A DNA stretch of 64,000 bases from Salipiger profundus (GCF_001969385.1 NZ_CP014796.1:4357501-4421500); one strand, 5' to 3'; positions 17,060 to 27,738 are shown, counted from the stretch's first letter. Notes: generated by a model not told the origin, from the letters alone. A program made the numbers and translations.

Positions 17060-18280
17060 TCAGGCAAAAAGCTCGTGTGCCAGTTCCAGCGCGTCGACCA
17101 GCGCGTCGACCTCGTCCTCGGTGTTGTAGAGACCGAAGGAGGCGCGGCAGGTCGCCGAAACGCCCAGGTGATCCATCAGCGGACCGGCGCAGTGGTGGCC
17201 TGCGCGCACCGCCACGCCCTTCTTGTCGAGGATGGTCGAGATGTCATGCGCATGGGCCGCGCCTTCGAGCGTGAAGGAGAAGATCGCCGCCTTGCCGGGC
17301 GCGTGGCCCTGCACCTGCAACCAGTTCAGCCCGTTCAGCCGCGCCTTGGCGTAGGAGGCGAGCCCCGCCTCATGCGCGGCCACGTTCTCCATCCCGAGGT
17401 CCATCAGGTACTCGAGCGCGACTCCGAGACCGATCTGCTGGACGATGCCGGGGGTGCCGGCCTCGAACTTCATCGGCGGGTCGGCGTAGGTGACGCTGTC
17501 CTTGTGGACCTCGCGGATCATGTCGCCACCCCCGAGGAAGGGCCGCATCTCGTCCATCCGCTCTCGGCGGATGTAGATCGCGCCCGACCCCGAGGGGCCG
17601 TAGAGCTTGTGGCCGGTGATGGCGTAGAAATCGCAGCCGATGTCCTCGACGTCGACCGGCATGTGCACTGCGCCCTGGCTGCCGTCGACCAGAACGGCCA
17701 CGTCGCGGGCCCGGGCGGCGGCGCAGATCGTCTTCACGTCCACCGCCGTGCCCAGCACGTTCGACAGATGCGTGATGGCGACGAGCTTGGTCCGGGGGCC
17801 GATCGCGTCGATGACCTTCTGCGGATCGAGCGCGCCGGTTGCGTCGACGTCGACCCACTTGATGACCACGCCCTGCCGTTCGCGCAGGAAATGCCACGGC
17901 ACGATGTTGGCGTGATGCTCCATCACCGACAGCACGATCTCGTCGCCGGGCTCGAAGCGCGGCATCGCCCAGCCGTAGGCGACAAGGTTGATGCCCTCGG
18001 TGGTGCCGCTGGTGAAGACGATCTCTTCCTCGTCGCTCGCGCCGAGGAACCGTGCGACGGTGCCGCGCACGCCCTCGTATTTCTCGGTGGCGAGGTTCGA
18101 CAGGTAGTGCAGGCCACGGTGGACGTTGGCGTATTCCTCGGCGTAACCGCGCGTCACCGCGTCGATCACGCATTGCGGCTTCTGCGCCGAGGCGCCGTTG
18201 TCGAGATAGACCAGCGGCTTGCCGTTCACCTCGCGCGAGAGGATGGGAAAGTCGCGGCGGATTTCGGAAACGTCATACAT
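17060..18280 (-). CDS. sufS: Cysteine desulfurase SufS
   Basis: The 406-residue product is a group II cysteine desulfurase. It has VYLDNGASAQKP near 25, the PLP-binding lysine in ITGHKLYGPSG near 228, and the catalytic cysteine in SATCRASFGLYNTEDE near 376. The extended HHCAGPLM stretch is typical of SufS. It removes sulfur from cysteine and hands it to the SufBCD scaffold. The start touches the end of the YIP1 gene at 18280. No sufE or sufU sulfur-acceptor gene is present in this window, so the partner must be encoded elsewhere. Confidence 0.95.
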   Translation of the reverse strand: MYDVSEIRRDFPILSREVNGKPLVYLDNGASAQKPQCVIDAVTRGYAEEYANVHRGLHYLSNLATEKYEGVRGTVARFLGASDEEEIVFTSGTTEGINLVAYGWAMPRFEPGDEIVLSVMEHHANIVPWHFLRERQGVVIKWVDVDATGALDPQKVIDAIGPRTKLVAITHLSNVLGTAVDVKTICAAARARDVAVLVDGSQGAVHMPVDVEDIGCDFYAITGHKLYGPSGSGAIYIRRERMDEMRPFLGGGDMIREVHKDSVTYADPPMKFEAGTPGIVQQIGLGVALEYLMDLGMENVAAHEAGLASYAKARLNGLNWLQVQGHAPGKAAIFSFTLEGAAHAHDISTILDKKGVAVRAGHHCAGPLMDHLGVSATCRASFGLYNTEDEVDALVDALELAHELFA

Positions 18281-18861
18281 CAGATCGCCATCGCGTTGGG
18301 GCCAATGCCCACAAGGGTAAAGAGGAAGCTCAGCCCAAGGACAAGGGCCACGGAGCCGAGGATCAGCACCATCAGTGCCTTGAAAGGGTTACCGAAGCCA
18401 TGCGCGACATCGAGAAAGTTGATCAGGATCCAGATCCCGATCAGCAGCGCCGCGATCACCACGAGCGACGCCAGCGCCCCCGAGACGACCGTGGCGAAGG
18501 CCACGATCACCTGCCCCAGGAGCCTCAGCGCCTGCAGCCAGGTCAGCAGCAGCGCGATGTCCTCGGTGCGGGCATGGCCGCCGAAGAGCCGCCCTGCCCA
18601 TGTCATCAGGAAGATCGAGGCAGTCAGCATTGCCGCCACCAGCGCGACGGTGACCATCGGGCTCATCACGAAGGGCAGCGACGCGCTGCCGGGCATCGCC
18701 GCCTGCATCGCGCCGATCGCCAGGGCGTTCAACGTCACGACAAGCGCGAGTGCGGTCAGGATCGCCTCGTGGCCCAGGCGTAGCGACAGCAGCAGCTGCG
18801 CCACCTGCCTCGGGGCCACGACGGTCTGCCAGGCCAGGCGCAGGAAACCCGCGGGGCTCAT
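18280..18861 (-). CDS. YIP1-family membrane protein
   Basis: The 193-residue protein is mostly hydrophobic with about five membrane segments (AILTALALVVTLNALAIGA, MVTVALVAAMLTASIFLMTW, SLVVIAALLIGIWILINFL and others). The fold and repeated LLLTWLQALR region fit the YIP1/DUF1282 superfamily. Its start at 18861 overlaps the preceding YIP1 gene by 4 bases (ATGA). Function within the suf operon is unknown; such genes recur in Rhodobacteraceae suf clusters. Confidence 0.7.
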   Translation of the reverse strand: MSPAGFLRLAWQTVVAPRQVAQLLLSLRLGHEAILTALALVVTLNALAIGAMQAAMPGSASLPFVMSPMVTVALVAAMLTASIFLMTWAGRLFGGHARTEDIALLLTWLQALRLLGQVIVAFATVVSGALASLVVIAALLIGIWILINFLDVAHGFGNPFKALMVLILGSVALVLGLSFLFTLVGIGPNAMAI

Positions 18862-19355
18862 GCCGGCACCTCCGCCACCTGCCTGCGCGCGGCGTCGAAC
18901 CCGGCGATCCAGAACCACAGGAACACCGCGAACCACAGCAACCCGACCAGCGTCAGCTGAAGACCCGCCCCGAGGAAGCCCGCGACGAGCCCGTTCAGCA
19001 GCACCAGCGGAGACGCGGCAAGCAGCGCCCAGAACAGCGCGAATCGCGCGCCGTAGGCGGTGATCCGGGAACGGAAGACCTTCGCCACCAGGAAGGTGAC
19101 GAAGGCGATGAGGTAGAACATCAGCGGCGCGATCACCAGCCATGCCAGCAGCGCGCCGCCGAGCATCGGGTTCAGATCGACGCCACCGATGTAGGCATCC
19201 CGCGCGAGCGCCGGCATCTGCGCGATGAAGAACAACGCGCAGGCTGCCATGACGAGCATCAGCGCCCGGTCCTCGCGCTGCCCCTGCGACAGCAGGCGCG
19301 CAACAACGGCGCCCGGCCCCCGGTAGGTGGCCAGGATCTCGCGCGAGAGCGACAT
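18858..19355 (-). CDS. YIP1-family membrane protein
   Basis: This 165-residue protein has four predicted membrane segments (LMLVMAACALFFIAQMPAL, GALLAWLVIAPLMFYLIAF, FALFWALLAASPLVLLNGL and a C-terminal pair). The start codon overlaps the sufD stop (TGATG), so it is translated with sufD. It is a divergent paralogue of the next gene; both look like YIP1-type proteins. The role is unknown, possibly membrane association of the Suf machinery. Confidence 0.65.
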   Translation of the reverse strand: MSLSREILATYRGPGAVVARLLSQGQREDRALMLVMAACALFFIAQMPALARDAYIGGVDLNPMLGGALLAWLVIAPLMFYLIAFVTFLVAKVFRSRITAYGARFALFWALLAASPLVLLNGLVAGFLGAGLQLTLVGLLWFAVFLWFWIAGFDAARRQVAEVPA

Positions 19356-20632
19356 CAGCCGCGACGCCGCAGCAGCCAGGCCTCGACGCGGGCGACGATG
19401 AGCTCCTGCAGGGCCTCGTCCTCGACCTCCTGCACCGCTTCCGCGATGAAGGCGATGGTCAGCAGGTCCTCGGCGATGCCGCGCGGCAGGCCGCGGGCGC
19501 GCAGGTAGAACAGCCCGTCCTCGTCGATCGCACCCGAGGTGGAACCGTGCGAGCAGGCCACGTCGTCGGCGTAGATCTCGAGCTCCGGCTTGGCGAGGAA
19601 CTGGCTGTCGTCGTCGAGCAGCAGCGACTGCGAGATCTGGTAGCCGTCGGTCTGCTGGGCGTCGGGCTTCACCAGGATCTTGCCCTGGAACACGCCGGTC
19701 GCGCCGTTGCGCAGCACCTTCTTGAACACCTGGCGGCTTTCGCAGTTCACCGCGTCATGGGTGATGAACACCGTGTCGTCGTGGTGGAAGTCGCCATCGC
19801 CCATGCAGGCGCCGGCAACGTGGGCCACGGCGTTGTCGCCGGTCAGCTCGACCACGCATTCGTTGCGGGTCATCACGCCGTTCACGGTGAGCGTGAAGGT
19901 CTTGAAGGTGCTTTCTTCGCCAAGGCGCGCGAAGATATGCGTCGCGGCGCGGCGCTCGTGATCGCGGCCCTGCGCGCGGACGTGGTGGAAGCCCGCACGG
20001 TCGGCGACCTCGACCTCCATCACCTTGTTGAACCGCGCGGCGGCGGGGCCGTTCTCGAGGATGGTGACGTCACCGCCCTCTTCGACCTTCACCACGTGGT
20101 GCAGCATCACGTCCGAGGTCTCGGAGCGGTGCAGGTAGATCAGGTTGATCGGCTTCGAGACCTTGCCGGTCACCCGCAGCAGCAGGCCGTCGGTGGCAAA
20201 GGCGGTGTTGAGCGCGGCGAGCGGACGCTCGACCGGGGTCTGGCCCGCCTCTTCCAGCTTGCCGTAGAGATCCTGCGCCCAGTGGATGTCGGCGCTGTCG
20301 GCAAGACGCGCGATCTCGACCCCCTCGAGCGACAGGTCGTCCGAGGCCTCGGCGTCGAAGACACCGTCGACGAAGACCACCTTGAGCCGGTCGACCTCGT
20401 CGAACACCGGCGTCTCGCCGGAGTCGAAGACCGCGGCCTTGGGCGCCTCGGCCGAAACCAGCGTCTGGGGCCTCGTGTATTTCCAGTACTCATCGCGCGC
20501 ACCGGGCAGGCCCATGGCGCGCACCCGCGCCACGGCCGCCTTGCGCGACGCCGCCGACCAGCCGCCTTCGGGCAGGTCGAGCGCCGCGAGCCGCGCCTCG
20601 GTCGCGTCGTATTTCGGTTGGGGAAGTGCCAT
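19355..20632 (-). CDS. sufD: Fe-S assembly scaffold SufD
   Basis: The 425-residue product has the SufB/SufD core: GDVTILENGPAAARFNKVMEVEV in the middle, DDTVFITHDAVNCESRQVFKKVL, and the C-terminal EIYADDVACSHGSTSGAIDEDGLFYLRARGL, where the conserved Cys-Ser-His region lies. SufD pairs with SufB on the SufC ATPase to build iron-sulfur clusters. The start directly follows the sufC stop, and its own stop overlaps the YIP1 gene. Confidence 0.95.
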   Translation of the reverse strand: MALPQPKYDATEARLAALDLPEGGWSAASRKAAVARVRAMGLPGARDEYWKYTRPQTLVSAEAPKAAVFDSGETPVFDEVDRLKVVFVDGVFDAEASDDLSLEGVEIARLADSADIHWAQDLYGKLEEAGQTPVERPLAALNTAFATDGLLLRVTGKVSKPINLIYLHRSETSDVMLHHVVKVEEGGDVTILENGPAAARFNKVMEVEVADRAGFHHVRAQGRDHERRAATHIFARLGEESTFKTFTLTVNGVMTRNECVVELTGDNAVAHVAGACMGDGDFHHDDTVFITHDAVNCESRQVFKKVLRNGATGVFQGKILVKPDAQQTDGYQISQSLLLDDDSQFLAKPELEIYADDVACSHGSTSGAIDEDGLFYLRARGLPRGIAEDLLTIAFIAEAVQEVEDEALQELIVARVEAWLLRRRG

Positions 20633-21388
<756 letters not shown>

Positions 21389-21436
21389 CTTTTTCATCTC
21401 CTGTCGGCCGCTGGGGCCGGTCTTTTCCATCCGCGG

Positions 21437-22039
21437 TCAGGGCCGCGTCATCCATTGAATGATCCGCAGGAGCCGGCCCGGCGGGATCGGCTGCGGGGTG
21501 ATCTCGAACCGGGCCATGCGCCCGGTCATCTGCGGTCGGCCGAGAAACTGCTCGACCTTGTGATAGTGCTCGCGCGGCCCGTAGTCGTCGAAGAGCAGCG
21601 TCAGCGGCTGCTCCGACAGGAAGGCCGCGGCCAGGGCGCAGCCGACCCGGAACCGCCCGTCGACCAGCACCACGTCGGGCTGGCGGAACTCGGGGAGCTC
21701 CCAGACCTCCAGCGGGTAGCGCGGCCAGCGGCGCCATTCGCTCTCGTCGACAGGGTGGCCCCACTCTTTCGTCGGCCCGATGTCGGACCAGATCACATGC
21801 GCCGCGCTGCCCTTGGCGGGCGGGTTCGCGGCAAACCAGTCGCGCATCATCCGCGCCCAGTCCCGGCTGCTCTCGACAGAGAGCACGGTCTTGCCCGGCT
21901 GCTCGGCGGCAAGCACCGTCGAGCCACCCGAGCCGTACTCGAGGATGACCCCGGCGCGGTCGTAGGTCTCGCGCAGCAGCGCGGCCTCCGCCTCGGGCAG
22001 GGTCAGCTCGGGGCGCGTTATGGGCGCGGCAAGGCTCAC
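21437..22039 (-). CDS. Class I SAM-methyltransferase-like protein
   Basis: The 200-residue product has a Rossmann-type glycine motif [15 protein letters not shown] near 36, an acidic VESSRDW at the end of strand 2, and [11 protein letters not shown] near 126. The family resembles SAM-dependent methyltransferases that act on sugars or small molecules, but no substrate can be assigned. It lies between YbjQ and sufC in the suf operon, overlapping the ybjQ stop by 4 bases. Its place there is unusual and unexplained. Confidence 0.6.
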   Translation of the reverse strand: MSLAAPITRPELTLPEAEAALLRETYDRAGVILEYGSGGSTVLAAEQPGKTVLSVESSRDWARMMRDWFAANPPAKGSAAHVIWSDIGPTKEWGHPVDESEWRRWPRYPLEVWELPEFRQPDVVLVDGRFRVGCALAAAFLSEQPLTLLFDDYGPREHYHKVEQFLGRPQMTGRMARFEITPQPIPPGRLLRIIQWMTRP

Positions 22040-22350
22040 TCGATGACCACCGCCGTGCCGGAGGCGGAAACCATGAGCATCGACTGCCCGACGACTTCGT
22101 AGTCGATGTCGACGCCCACGACGGCGTTGCCGCCGAGGTTCTGCGCGCGCTGTTCAAGCTCGCGAAAGGCCACCTCGCGCGCATCCTGCAGCTTGCGCTC
22201 GTAGGCCCCCGAGCGACCGCCGACGATATCGGTGACCTGCGCGAAGAGATCGCGCACCACGTTGGCGCCCATGATGGCCTCGCCCACGACCACGCCCTTG
22301 TAGGCGGTGATCCTGTGCCCTTCGATGGTGTTGGTCGTCGTCACGATCAT
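22036..22350 (-). CDS. ybjQ: YbjQ/UPF0145 family protein
   Basis: The 104-residue product ([19 protein letters not shown]...) has [32 protein letters not shown] and [16 protein letters not shown], the conserved text of the YbjQ family, proposed to bind metals. ATG 22350 is chosen because GGGAGAAGACG sits just upstream; the frame can extend to 22374 without a ribosome site. Its occurrence within a suf operon hints at a link to metal handling, which is inference. Confidence 0.85.
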   Translation of the reverse strand: MIVTTTNTIEGHRITAYKGVVVGEAIMGANVVRDLFAQVTDIVGGRSGAYERKLQDAREVAFRELEQRAQNLGGNAVVGVDIDYEVVGQSMLMVSASGTAVVIE

Positions 22351-22381
22351 CGTCTTCTCCCAAGGGTTTGCCATGAGGTCC

Positions 22382-22579
22382 TCACGCGTTGGCGAAATAG
22401 TTGATCGCCATCATCACCACGAGTGCGAGCCCGCCCGCGGCGCTTGCCGTCAGGATCACCGAGTTGCCGAGCAGGCCCTCGGTCCGCCCCTTGCGCTTGC
22501 GCAGGGTGAGACCGATGAGCAGCCCGAGGAACACGCCAACCCCGGCGCCGGCGGACTGAAGCGCGAGTTGCTGGATCAT
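22382..22579 (-). CDS. Small two-helix membrane protein (65 aa)
   Basis: [20 protein letters not shown] begins at ATG 22579. Two hydrophobic stretches (residues about 8-25 and 42-62) flank a basic loop [11 protein letters not shown]. It has no recognised family. The gene sits tightly between sufB and ybjQ on the same strand and is probably co-transcribed with them. Small hydrophobic proteins in this position recur in related suf operons, as far as I recall. Confidence 0.6.
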   Translation of the reverse strand: MIQQLALQSAGAGVGVFLGLLIGLTLRKRKGRTEGLLGNSVILTASAAGGLALVVMMAINYFANA

Positions 22580-22594
22580 GCCACGTCTCCCGTA

Positions 22595-22615
22595 GGATGG
22601 GCGCTCCGCCCACCC
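22595..22615. repeat. Short palindromic repeat, copy 1
   Basis: GGATGGGCG-CTC-CGCCCACCC preceded by GTA. It shares the GTAGGRTGGG...CCCACCC theme with copies at 45034-45056 and 57704-57723, all in intergenic positions. Confidence 0.45.
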
Positions 22616-22625
22616 GTGACGTCCA

Positions 22626-24161
<1,536 letters not shown>

Positions 24162-24234
24162 GCGTTTTCTCCTGTCATCGCACCCTTGGGTGCGTCTCGA
24201 TCGATGCACCCGGTAGGTGCCTTGTTCCGTCCTC

Positions 24235-24347
24235 GCGCCAGAGGCGCGGCAAAGTCCAAGCGCCACGGGCGCGGTAGTGTCCCAGCGCCTGAGGCGCGGC
24301 AAAATCCCTGCGCCAGCGGCGCGGTAAAGTCTCGGCGCCAGAGGCGC
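24235..24347. repeat. Tandem 25-bp palindromic repeats upstream of sufB
   Basis: Four full units and one partial unit start at 24235, 24260, 24285, 24310 and 24335, exactly 25 bases apart. Each begins GCGCC-N3-GGCGC (a mini-hairpin) followed by GGCAAAGTCC-like sequence. Two related palindromes with GCACC...GGTGC arms lie just before them at about 24180-24220. The array fills most of the 265-base gap between iscS and sufB. Confidence 0.8.
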
Positions 24348-24426
24348 ATTCCCGTTCAGGGCGCCGGCGCTTGCAACCTCACGCCTTGCGCGGCGCGTTG
24401 TTCCTTTTGCGGCACTGCACGCCCGA

Positions 24427-25470
24427 TCACGCACTCCGGCCGCGGTGCTTCTCGCAGCGCTTCAACCAGGCGGCGGCGAACCGCTCCACGTCATCGCGCG
24501 TCACCGTCGGGCCGAGGCTCACGCGGATCGCGCTGCGCGCCGTCTCCTCGTCGTGCCCCATGGCCTGCAGAACCCCGCTCGGCCGCAGTTTTCCGCTGGA
24601 GCAGGCCGACCCGGCGCTGACCGCGAAGCCGGCAAGATCCATCTGCATCACCTGCGTCTCGCCCTTCCACCCCGTCATCGCGAAGCAGGAGGTGTTCGGC
24701 AGACGACGTGCCGCATTTCCGACAAAAATAGTCTCTCTGGCGCCATCTGCAACGATATTCTCTAGAACGTTTCTAAGTTTTTCGACCTCGTCCCAGACAC
24801 CCTGCTCGAGATCGCGCTGCGCCGCCTCCGCGGCAGCGCCGAAGCCCGCGATGCCGATGATGTTCTCGGTGCCTGCACGGCGCCCCATTTCCTGCCCGCC
24901 CCCCTTCAGCTGCGCCTGCAGGTCGGTGCCGCGCTTCACCACCAGCGCCCCGATTCCCTTGGGCCCGCCCAGCTTGTGCGCCGAGACAAGCGCCGCGGTG
25001 CAGCCCGCCCAGCTGAAGGCAAAGGGGATCTTGCCGAAGGCCTGCGTCGCATCGACCACCGCCAGCCCCTGCGGCAGATCCTGGATCACCCCGGTCTCCG
25101 AGTTCGCCGCCTGCAGCGCGGTCTCGCCCGGCACCTCTACCGAAACCTGCCCCGCCGCATCGACGCCCAGCACCGGATCCACCCAGGCGGCCACCGCGTC
25201 ATGCTCCACCGGCCCCGCGCGCAGCCCGCGCCCGGCACAGGCCAGCGCCGCGGCCTCGGTGGCCCCCGACACGAAGATCACGTCGGCCCCGTCGGCCCCG
25301 AGCGCGCTCGCGACCTGCGCCCGCGCCCGTTCCATCAGCCCCTTGGCCGCGCGCCCCTCGGCGTGGACCGAGGACGGGTTACCCACCACGTCCATCGCCG
25401 CGATCATCGCCTCGCGCGCCTCCGGGCGCAGCGGCGCCGTGGCGTTCCAGTCAAGATAGGCGCGTTTCAA
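24427..25470 (-). CDS. iscS: Cysteine desulfurase, NifS/IscS group
   Basis: The 347-residue product starts [21 protein letters not shown]. It has the PLP lysine in [15 protein letters not shown] near 185 and the catalytic cysteine in [11 protein letters not shown] near 292, as in group I (NifS/IscS) desulfurases. It is shorter than E. coli IscS (about 404 residues), closer to NifS-like forms in Rhodobacteraceae suf operons. The cluster therefore encodes two desulfurases (with SufS). A local AT-rich coding patch at about 24720-24780 differs from the rest of the gene and contains an Irr-box-like palindrome. Confidence 0.9.
   Translation of the reverse strand: MKRAYLDWNATAPLRPEAREAMIAAMDVVGNPSSVHAEGRAAKGLMERARAQVASALGADGADVIFVSGATEAAALACAGRGLRAGPVEHDAVAAWVDPVLGVDAAGQVSVEVPGETALQAANSETGVIQDLPQGLAVVDATQAFGKIPFAFSWAGCTAALVSAHKLGGPKGIGALVVKRGTDLQAQLKGGGQEMGRRAGTENIIGIAGFGAAAEAAQRDLEQGVWDEVEKLRNVLENIVADGARETIFVGNAARRLPNTSCFAMTGWKGETQVMQMDLAGFAVSAGSACSSGKLRPSGVLQAMGHDEETARSAIRVSLGPTVTRDDVERFAAAWLKRCEKHRGRSA
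24761..24777. promoter_or_regulatory. Second Irr-box-like palindrome, inside iscS
   Basis: TCTAGAA-CGT-TTCTAAG, within the iscS coding region, is nearly the same as the site in the iscR promoter. It lies in an AT-rich patch. An internal regulatory site or promoter for sufB is possible but not shown. Confidence 0.35.
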
Positions 25471-25555
25471 ACCGGCTCCTTCGCAAGCATCTTCTCTGGT
25501 TCACAAATACCCTCGGGGGTGAATTGGCCGCAGGCCAAGAGGGGGCAGCGCCCCC

Positions 25556-26026
25556 TCATGCCTCGTCGACGACATCGACCACGGCGAACAGGTTCGGCAC
25601 CGCCGGACAGGGCGCCAGCGTGTTGTCGACCACGTCCGACAGCCGGGTCTGGTGCAGGAAGACGTAGACATGCGCGGACAGGCTCTGCCACAGCCGGTTG
25701 GTGAGCGATTGCGCGCGGCTGCCCGAGGTGCCGCCGCTCGCGCCCGCCCCCTTGTGCATCGCGTCCACCGTTTCGTCGACGGCGGCAAGGATGTCGACCA
25801 CGCGAATCTCCGAGGCGGGCTTCGCAAGCCGGTAGCCGCCGCCCGGGCCGCGCACCGACTCGACGAGCCCGGCGCGGCGCAGCTTGACGAACAGCTGCTC
25901 GAGATAGGGCAGGCTCACGTCCTGCCGCTTCGAGATGTCGCCCAGCGTCACGAGGTCGCCCTCGGGCTGCAACGCGATGTCCGTCAGCGCCACCATCGCG
26001 TAGCGCCCCTTCGTGCTGAGCTTCAT
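25556..26026 (-). CDS. iscR: Rrf2 family regulator IscR
   Basis: This 156-residue protein has the Rrf2 winged helix: MKLSTKGRYAMVALTDIA, LGDISKRQDVSLPYLEQLFVKLRRAGLVESVRGPGGGYRLAK. The three cysteines that bind the cluster in E. coli IscR (C92, C98, C104) are absent; only one cysteine, in TLAPCPAVPN near 141, is present. This matches the single-cysteine IscR type described from Rhodobacter sphaeroides, which still binds an Fe-S cluster and represses iron-sulfur genes. It is the first gene of the suf operon and is probably autoregulated. Confidence 0.93.
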   Translation of the reverse strand: MKLSTKGRYAMVALTDIALQPEGDLVTLGDISKRQDVSLPYLEQLFVKLRRAGLVESVRGPGGGYRLAKPASEIRVVDILAAVDETVDAMHKGAGASGGTSGSRAQSLTNRLWQSLSAHVYVFLHQTRLSDVVDNTLAPCPAVPNLFAVVDVVDEA

Positions 26027-26116
26027 GCCACATCTCCCATACCACGTGCCCCCGGCGATTGACCTTGCCGGAGCGATTGCCTATCTGCAATGCGACAGAC
26101 CCGGCCCGATGCCGGG

Positions 26117-26154
26117 TTTAGAAACGTTCTAAGGTCTCCGAGAATTTTCGTCAA
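26117..26154 (-). promoter_or_regulatory. iscR promoter with overlapping Irr-box-like palindrome
   Basis: On the minus strand TTGACG (26149-26154) and TAGAAC (26126-26131) are separated by 17 bases, a good sigma-70 promoter. The palindrome TTTAGAA-ACG-TTCTAAG (26117-26133) covers the -10 box and agrees with the Irr box (TTTAGAA-N3-TTCTAAA as I know it). Iron- or heme-dependent repression of the suf operon by Irr is the likely reading. A hairpin ACCCGGC/GCCGGGT (26099-26117) adjoins it. Confidence 0.6.
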
Positions 26155-26191
26155 GAATTCACGTTGACCCGTACAGGAGCTGACTGCACCT

Positions 26192-26845
26192 ATGCCCGAG
26201 GTCATTTTTCCCGGACCCGAAGGCCGCCTCGAAGGCCGCTACCACCCCCAGAAAGACACCGACGCGCCGATCGCGATCGTCCTGCATCCGCACCCGCAGT
26301 TCGGCGGCACGATGAACAACAAGGTCGTCTACAACCTGCATTATGCCTTCTACAACATGGGCTTCACCGTGCTGCGGTTCAATTTCCGCGGCGTCGGGCG
26401 CAGCCAGGGCGAATACGATCAGGGCATCGGCGAGCTGTCGGATGCCGCCTCGGCGCTCGACTACCTGCAGTCGATGAACTCCAACTCCAAGCACTGCTGG
26501 GTCGCGGGGTTCTCCTTCGGTGCATGGATCGGCATGCAGCTGCTGATGCGCCGCCCCGAGATCACCGGATTCGTCTCGGTCTCGCCGCCGGCCAACATGT
26601 ACGACTTCTCGTTCCTCGCCCCCTGCCCCTCGTCCGGGCTGATCATCAACGGCAGCGCCGACCGGGTCGCGCCGCCGTCGGAGACCACGGCGCTGGTGAA
26701 CAAGCTCAAGGAGCAGAAGGGCATCACCATCACGCACGAGGAAGTCGAGGGCTCCGGCCACTTCTTCGAAGAGCCGCACATGGAAACCATGATCGGCAGC
26801 GTGACCGGCTACGTGAAGCGCCGCCTGACGGAGACCACCCGCTGA
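26192..26845 (+). CDS. Alpha/beta hydrolase
   Basis: The 217-residue product has HPHPQFGGTMNNKVV near the oxyanion region, FNFRGVGRSQGEYDQG, the nucleophile elbow AGFSFGAW (Ser near 104), and a C-terminal GSGHFFEEP giving the catalytic His, with GSADRVAPP likely supplying the Asp. It belongs to a family of small esterase-like hydrolases of unknown substrate. It diverges from iscR and shares the intergenic region with the Irr-like site, so iron control is possible. Confidence 0.85.
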   Translation: MPEVIFPGPEGRLEGRYHPQKDTDAPIAIVLHPHPQFGGTMNNKVVYNLHYAFYNMGFTVLRFNFRGVGRSQGEYDQGIGELSDAASALDYLQSMNSNSKHCWVAGFSFGAWIGMQLLMRRPEITGFVSVSPPANMYDFSFLAPCPSSGLIINGSADRVAPPSETTALVNKLKEQKGITITHEEVEGSGHFFEEPHMETMIGSVTGYVKRRLTETTR

Positions 26846-26861
26846 GAAAGGACCGCGCGCC

Positions 26862-27092
26862 ATGTCGTTGACGCAGGAACTGGCCGACAGGCTGGCGGAA
26901 GACACCTTCAAGGTAATGAAGGCCACCGGCGACGACCGCTTCTTCATGGAGGTCGCCAAGGTCATCGGCGCCTCCTCGACCACGCTCGAGGAGGCCTATC
27001 TCACCTCGGTACGGGTGCGCATGGCGGAACGCCGGGCACGCCAGTTCATCCTCGAGCGGCTCGAGGGATCGGCCACCGGCGACGAGACATGA
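26862..27092 (+). CDS. Small conserved helical protein (76 aa), unknown
   Basis: The protein (MSLTQELADRLAEDTFKVMKATGDD...) is predicted helical, with RVRMAERRARQFILERLEG at the end. It lies 16 bases after the hydrolase gene and overlaps the next gene by 4 bases, so it is part of this operon. No family function is known to me. Confidence 0.7.
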   Translation: MSLTQELADRLAEDTFKVMKATGDDRFFMEVAKVIGASSTTLEEAYLTSVRVRMAERRARQFILERLEGSATGDET

Positions 27093-27664
27093 GCCCCCGG
27101 CTCGACGCGCAGATGGCCTTTCTCATGGAGGCCGACCGCCTCAAGGCCATCACCCGCGCCACCCGCAACCACGACGGCCGTTTCGAGAACTCGGCCGAGC
27201 ACAGCTGGCATCTCGCGCTCTTCGCGATGGTGCTTGGCGAGCATGCCCCCGAGGGCGTCGACCGACTGCGCGTGATCCGGATGCTGCTCATCCACGACCT
27301 CGTGGAGATCGACGCCGGCGACGCGCCGATCTTCGGCGAGGTCGACGAGACCGCCAAGGAAGCTGAGGAGCGCGCCGCCGCGCGGCGGCTCTTCGGGCTG
27401 CTGCCGGAAGACCAGGGGACGGAACTGCTGGCACTCTGGGAAGAATTCGAGGCGAACGAGACGCCCGACGCCCGCTTCGCGAAATCCCTCGACCGCTTCC
27501 AGCCGCCCAACCTCAACCTCGCGTCGGGTGGCGGCAGCTGGGTCGACTACGATGTTTCGCTGGAGACCTTCGAGGCCAAGCTCGCCCCGAAGATCCGCCG
27601 CGGTGCCCCCGGTCTCTGGGACTGGCTGCACCCCCGGGTGAAAGCCTTCTTCGCCAGCGCCTGA
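27089..27664 (+). CDS. HD domain phosphohydrolase (5'-deoxynucleotidase-like)
   Basis: The 191-residue product has the HD-superfamily metal site: the first His in SAEHSWHLALFAM near 34, the HD pair in LLIHDLVEIDAGDAP near 72, and a late Asp in AKSLDRFQPPN. The architecture matches YfbR/HDDC2-like nucleotidases. Substrate is not provable from sequence. The ATG overlaps the preceding stop (ATGA). It is followed by a hairpin shared with the convergent lpd gene. Confidence 0.85.
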   Translation: MSPRLDAQMAFLMEADRLKAITRATRNHDGRFENSAEHSWHLALFAMVLGEHAPEGVDRLRVIRMLLIHDLVEIDAGDAPIFGEVDETAKEAEERAAARRLFGLLPEDQGTELLALWEEFEANETPDARFAKSLDRFQPPNLNLASGGGSWVDYDVSLETFEAKLAPKIRRGAPGLWDWLHPRVKAFFASA

Positions 27665-27711
27665 CCGCGATGCCCGGACGCCTCCGGCGGAGGTATTTTG
27701 AAAGAGAAGAA

Positions 27712-27738
27712 GGCCGGGGACGCGCATCGCCCCCGGCC
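27712..27738. terminator. Bidirectional hairpin terminator between the HD gene and lpd
   Basis: GGCCGGGG and CCCCGGCC pair across 11 bases. TTTCGCATT follows on the plus strand and TTCTTCTCTTT on the minus strand, so it can serve both converging genes. Confidence 0.65.

Noticed and set aside
24235..24347. CRISPR array
   Set aside because: The 25-base units are contiguous, with no unique spacers between them, and there are no cas genes.
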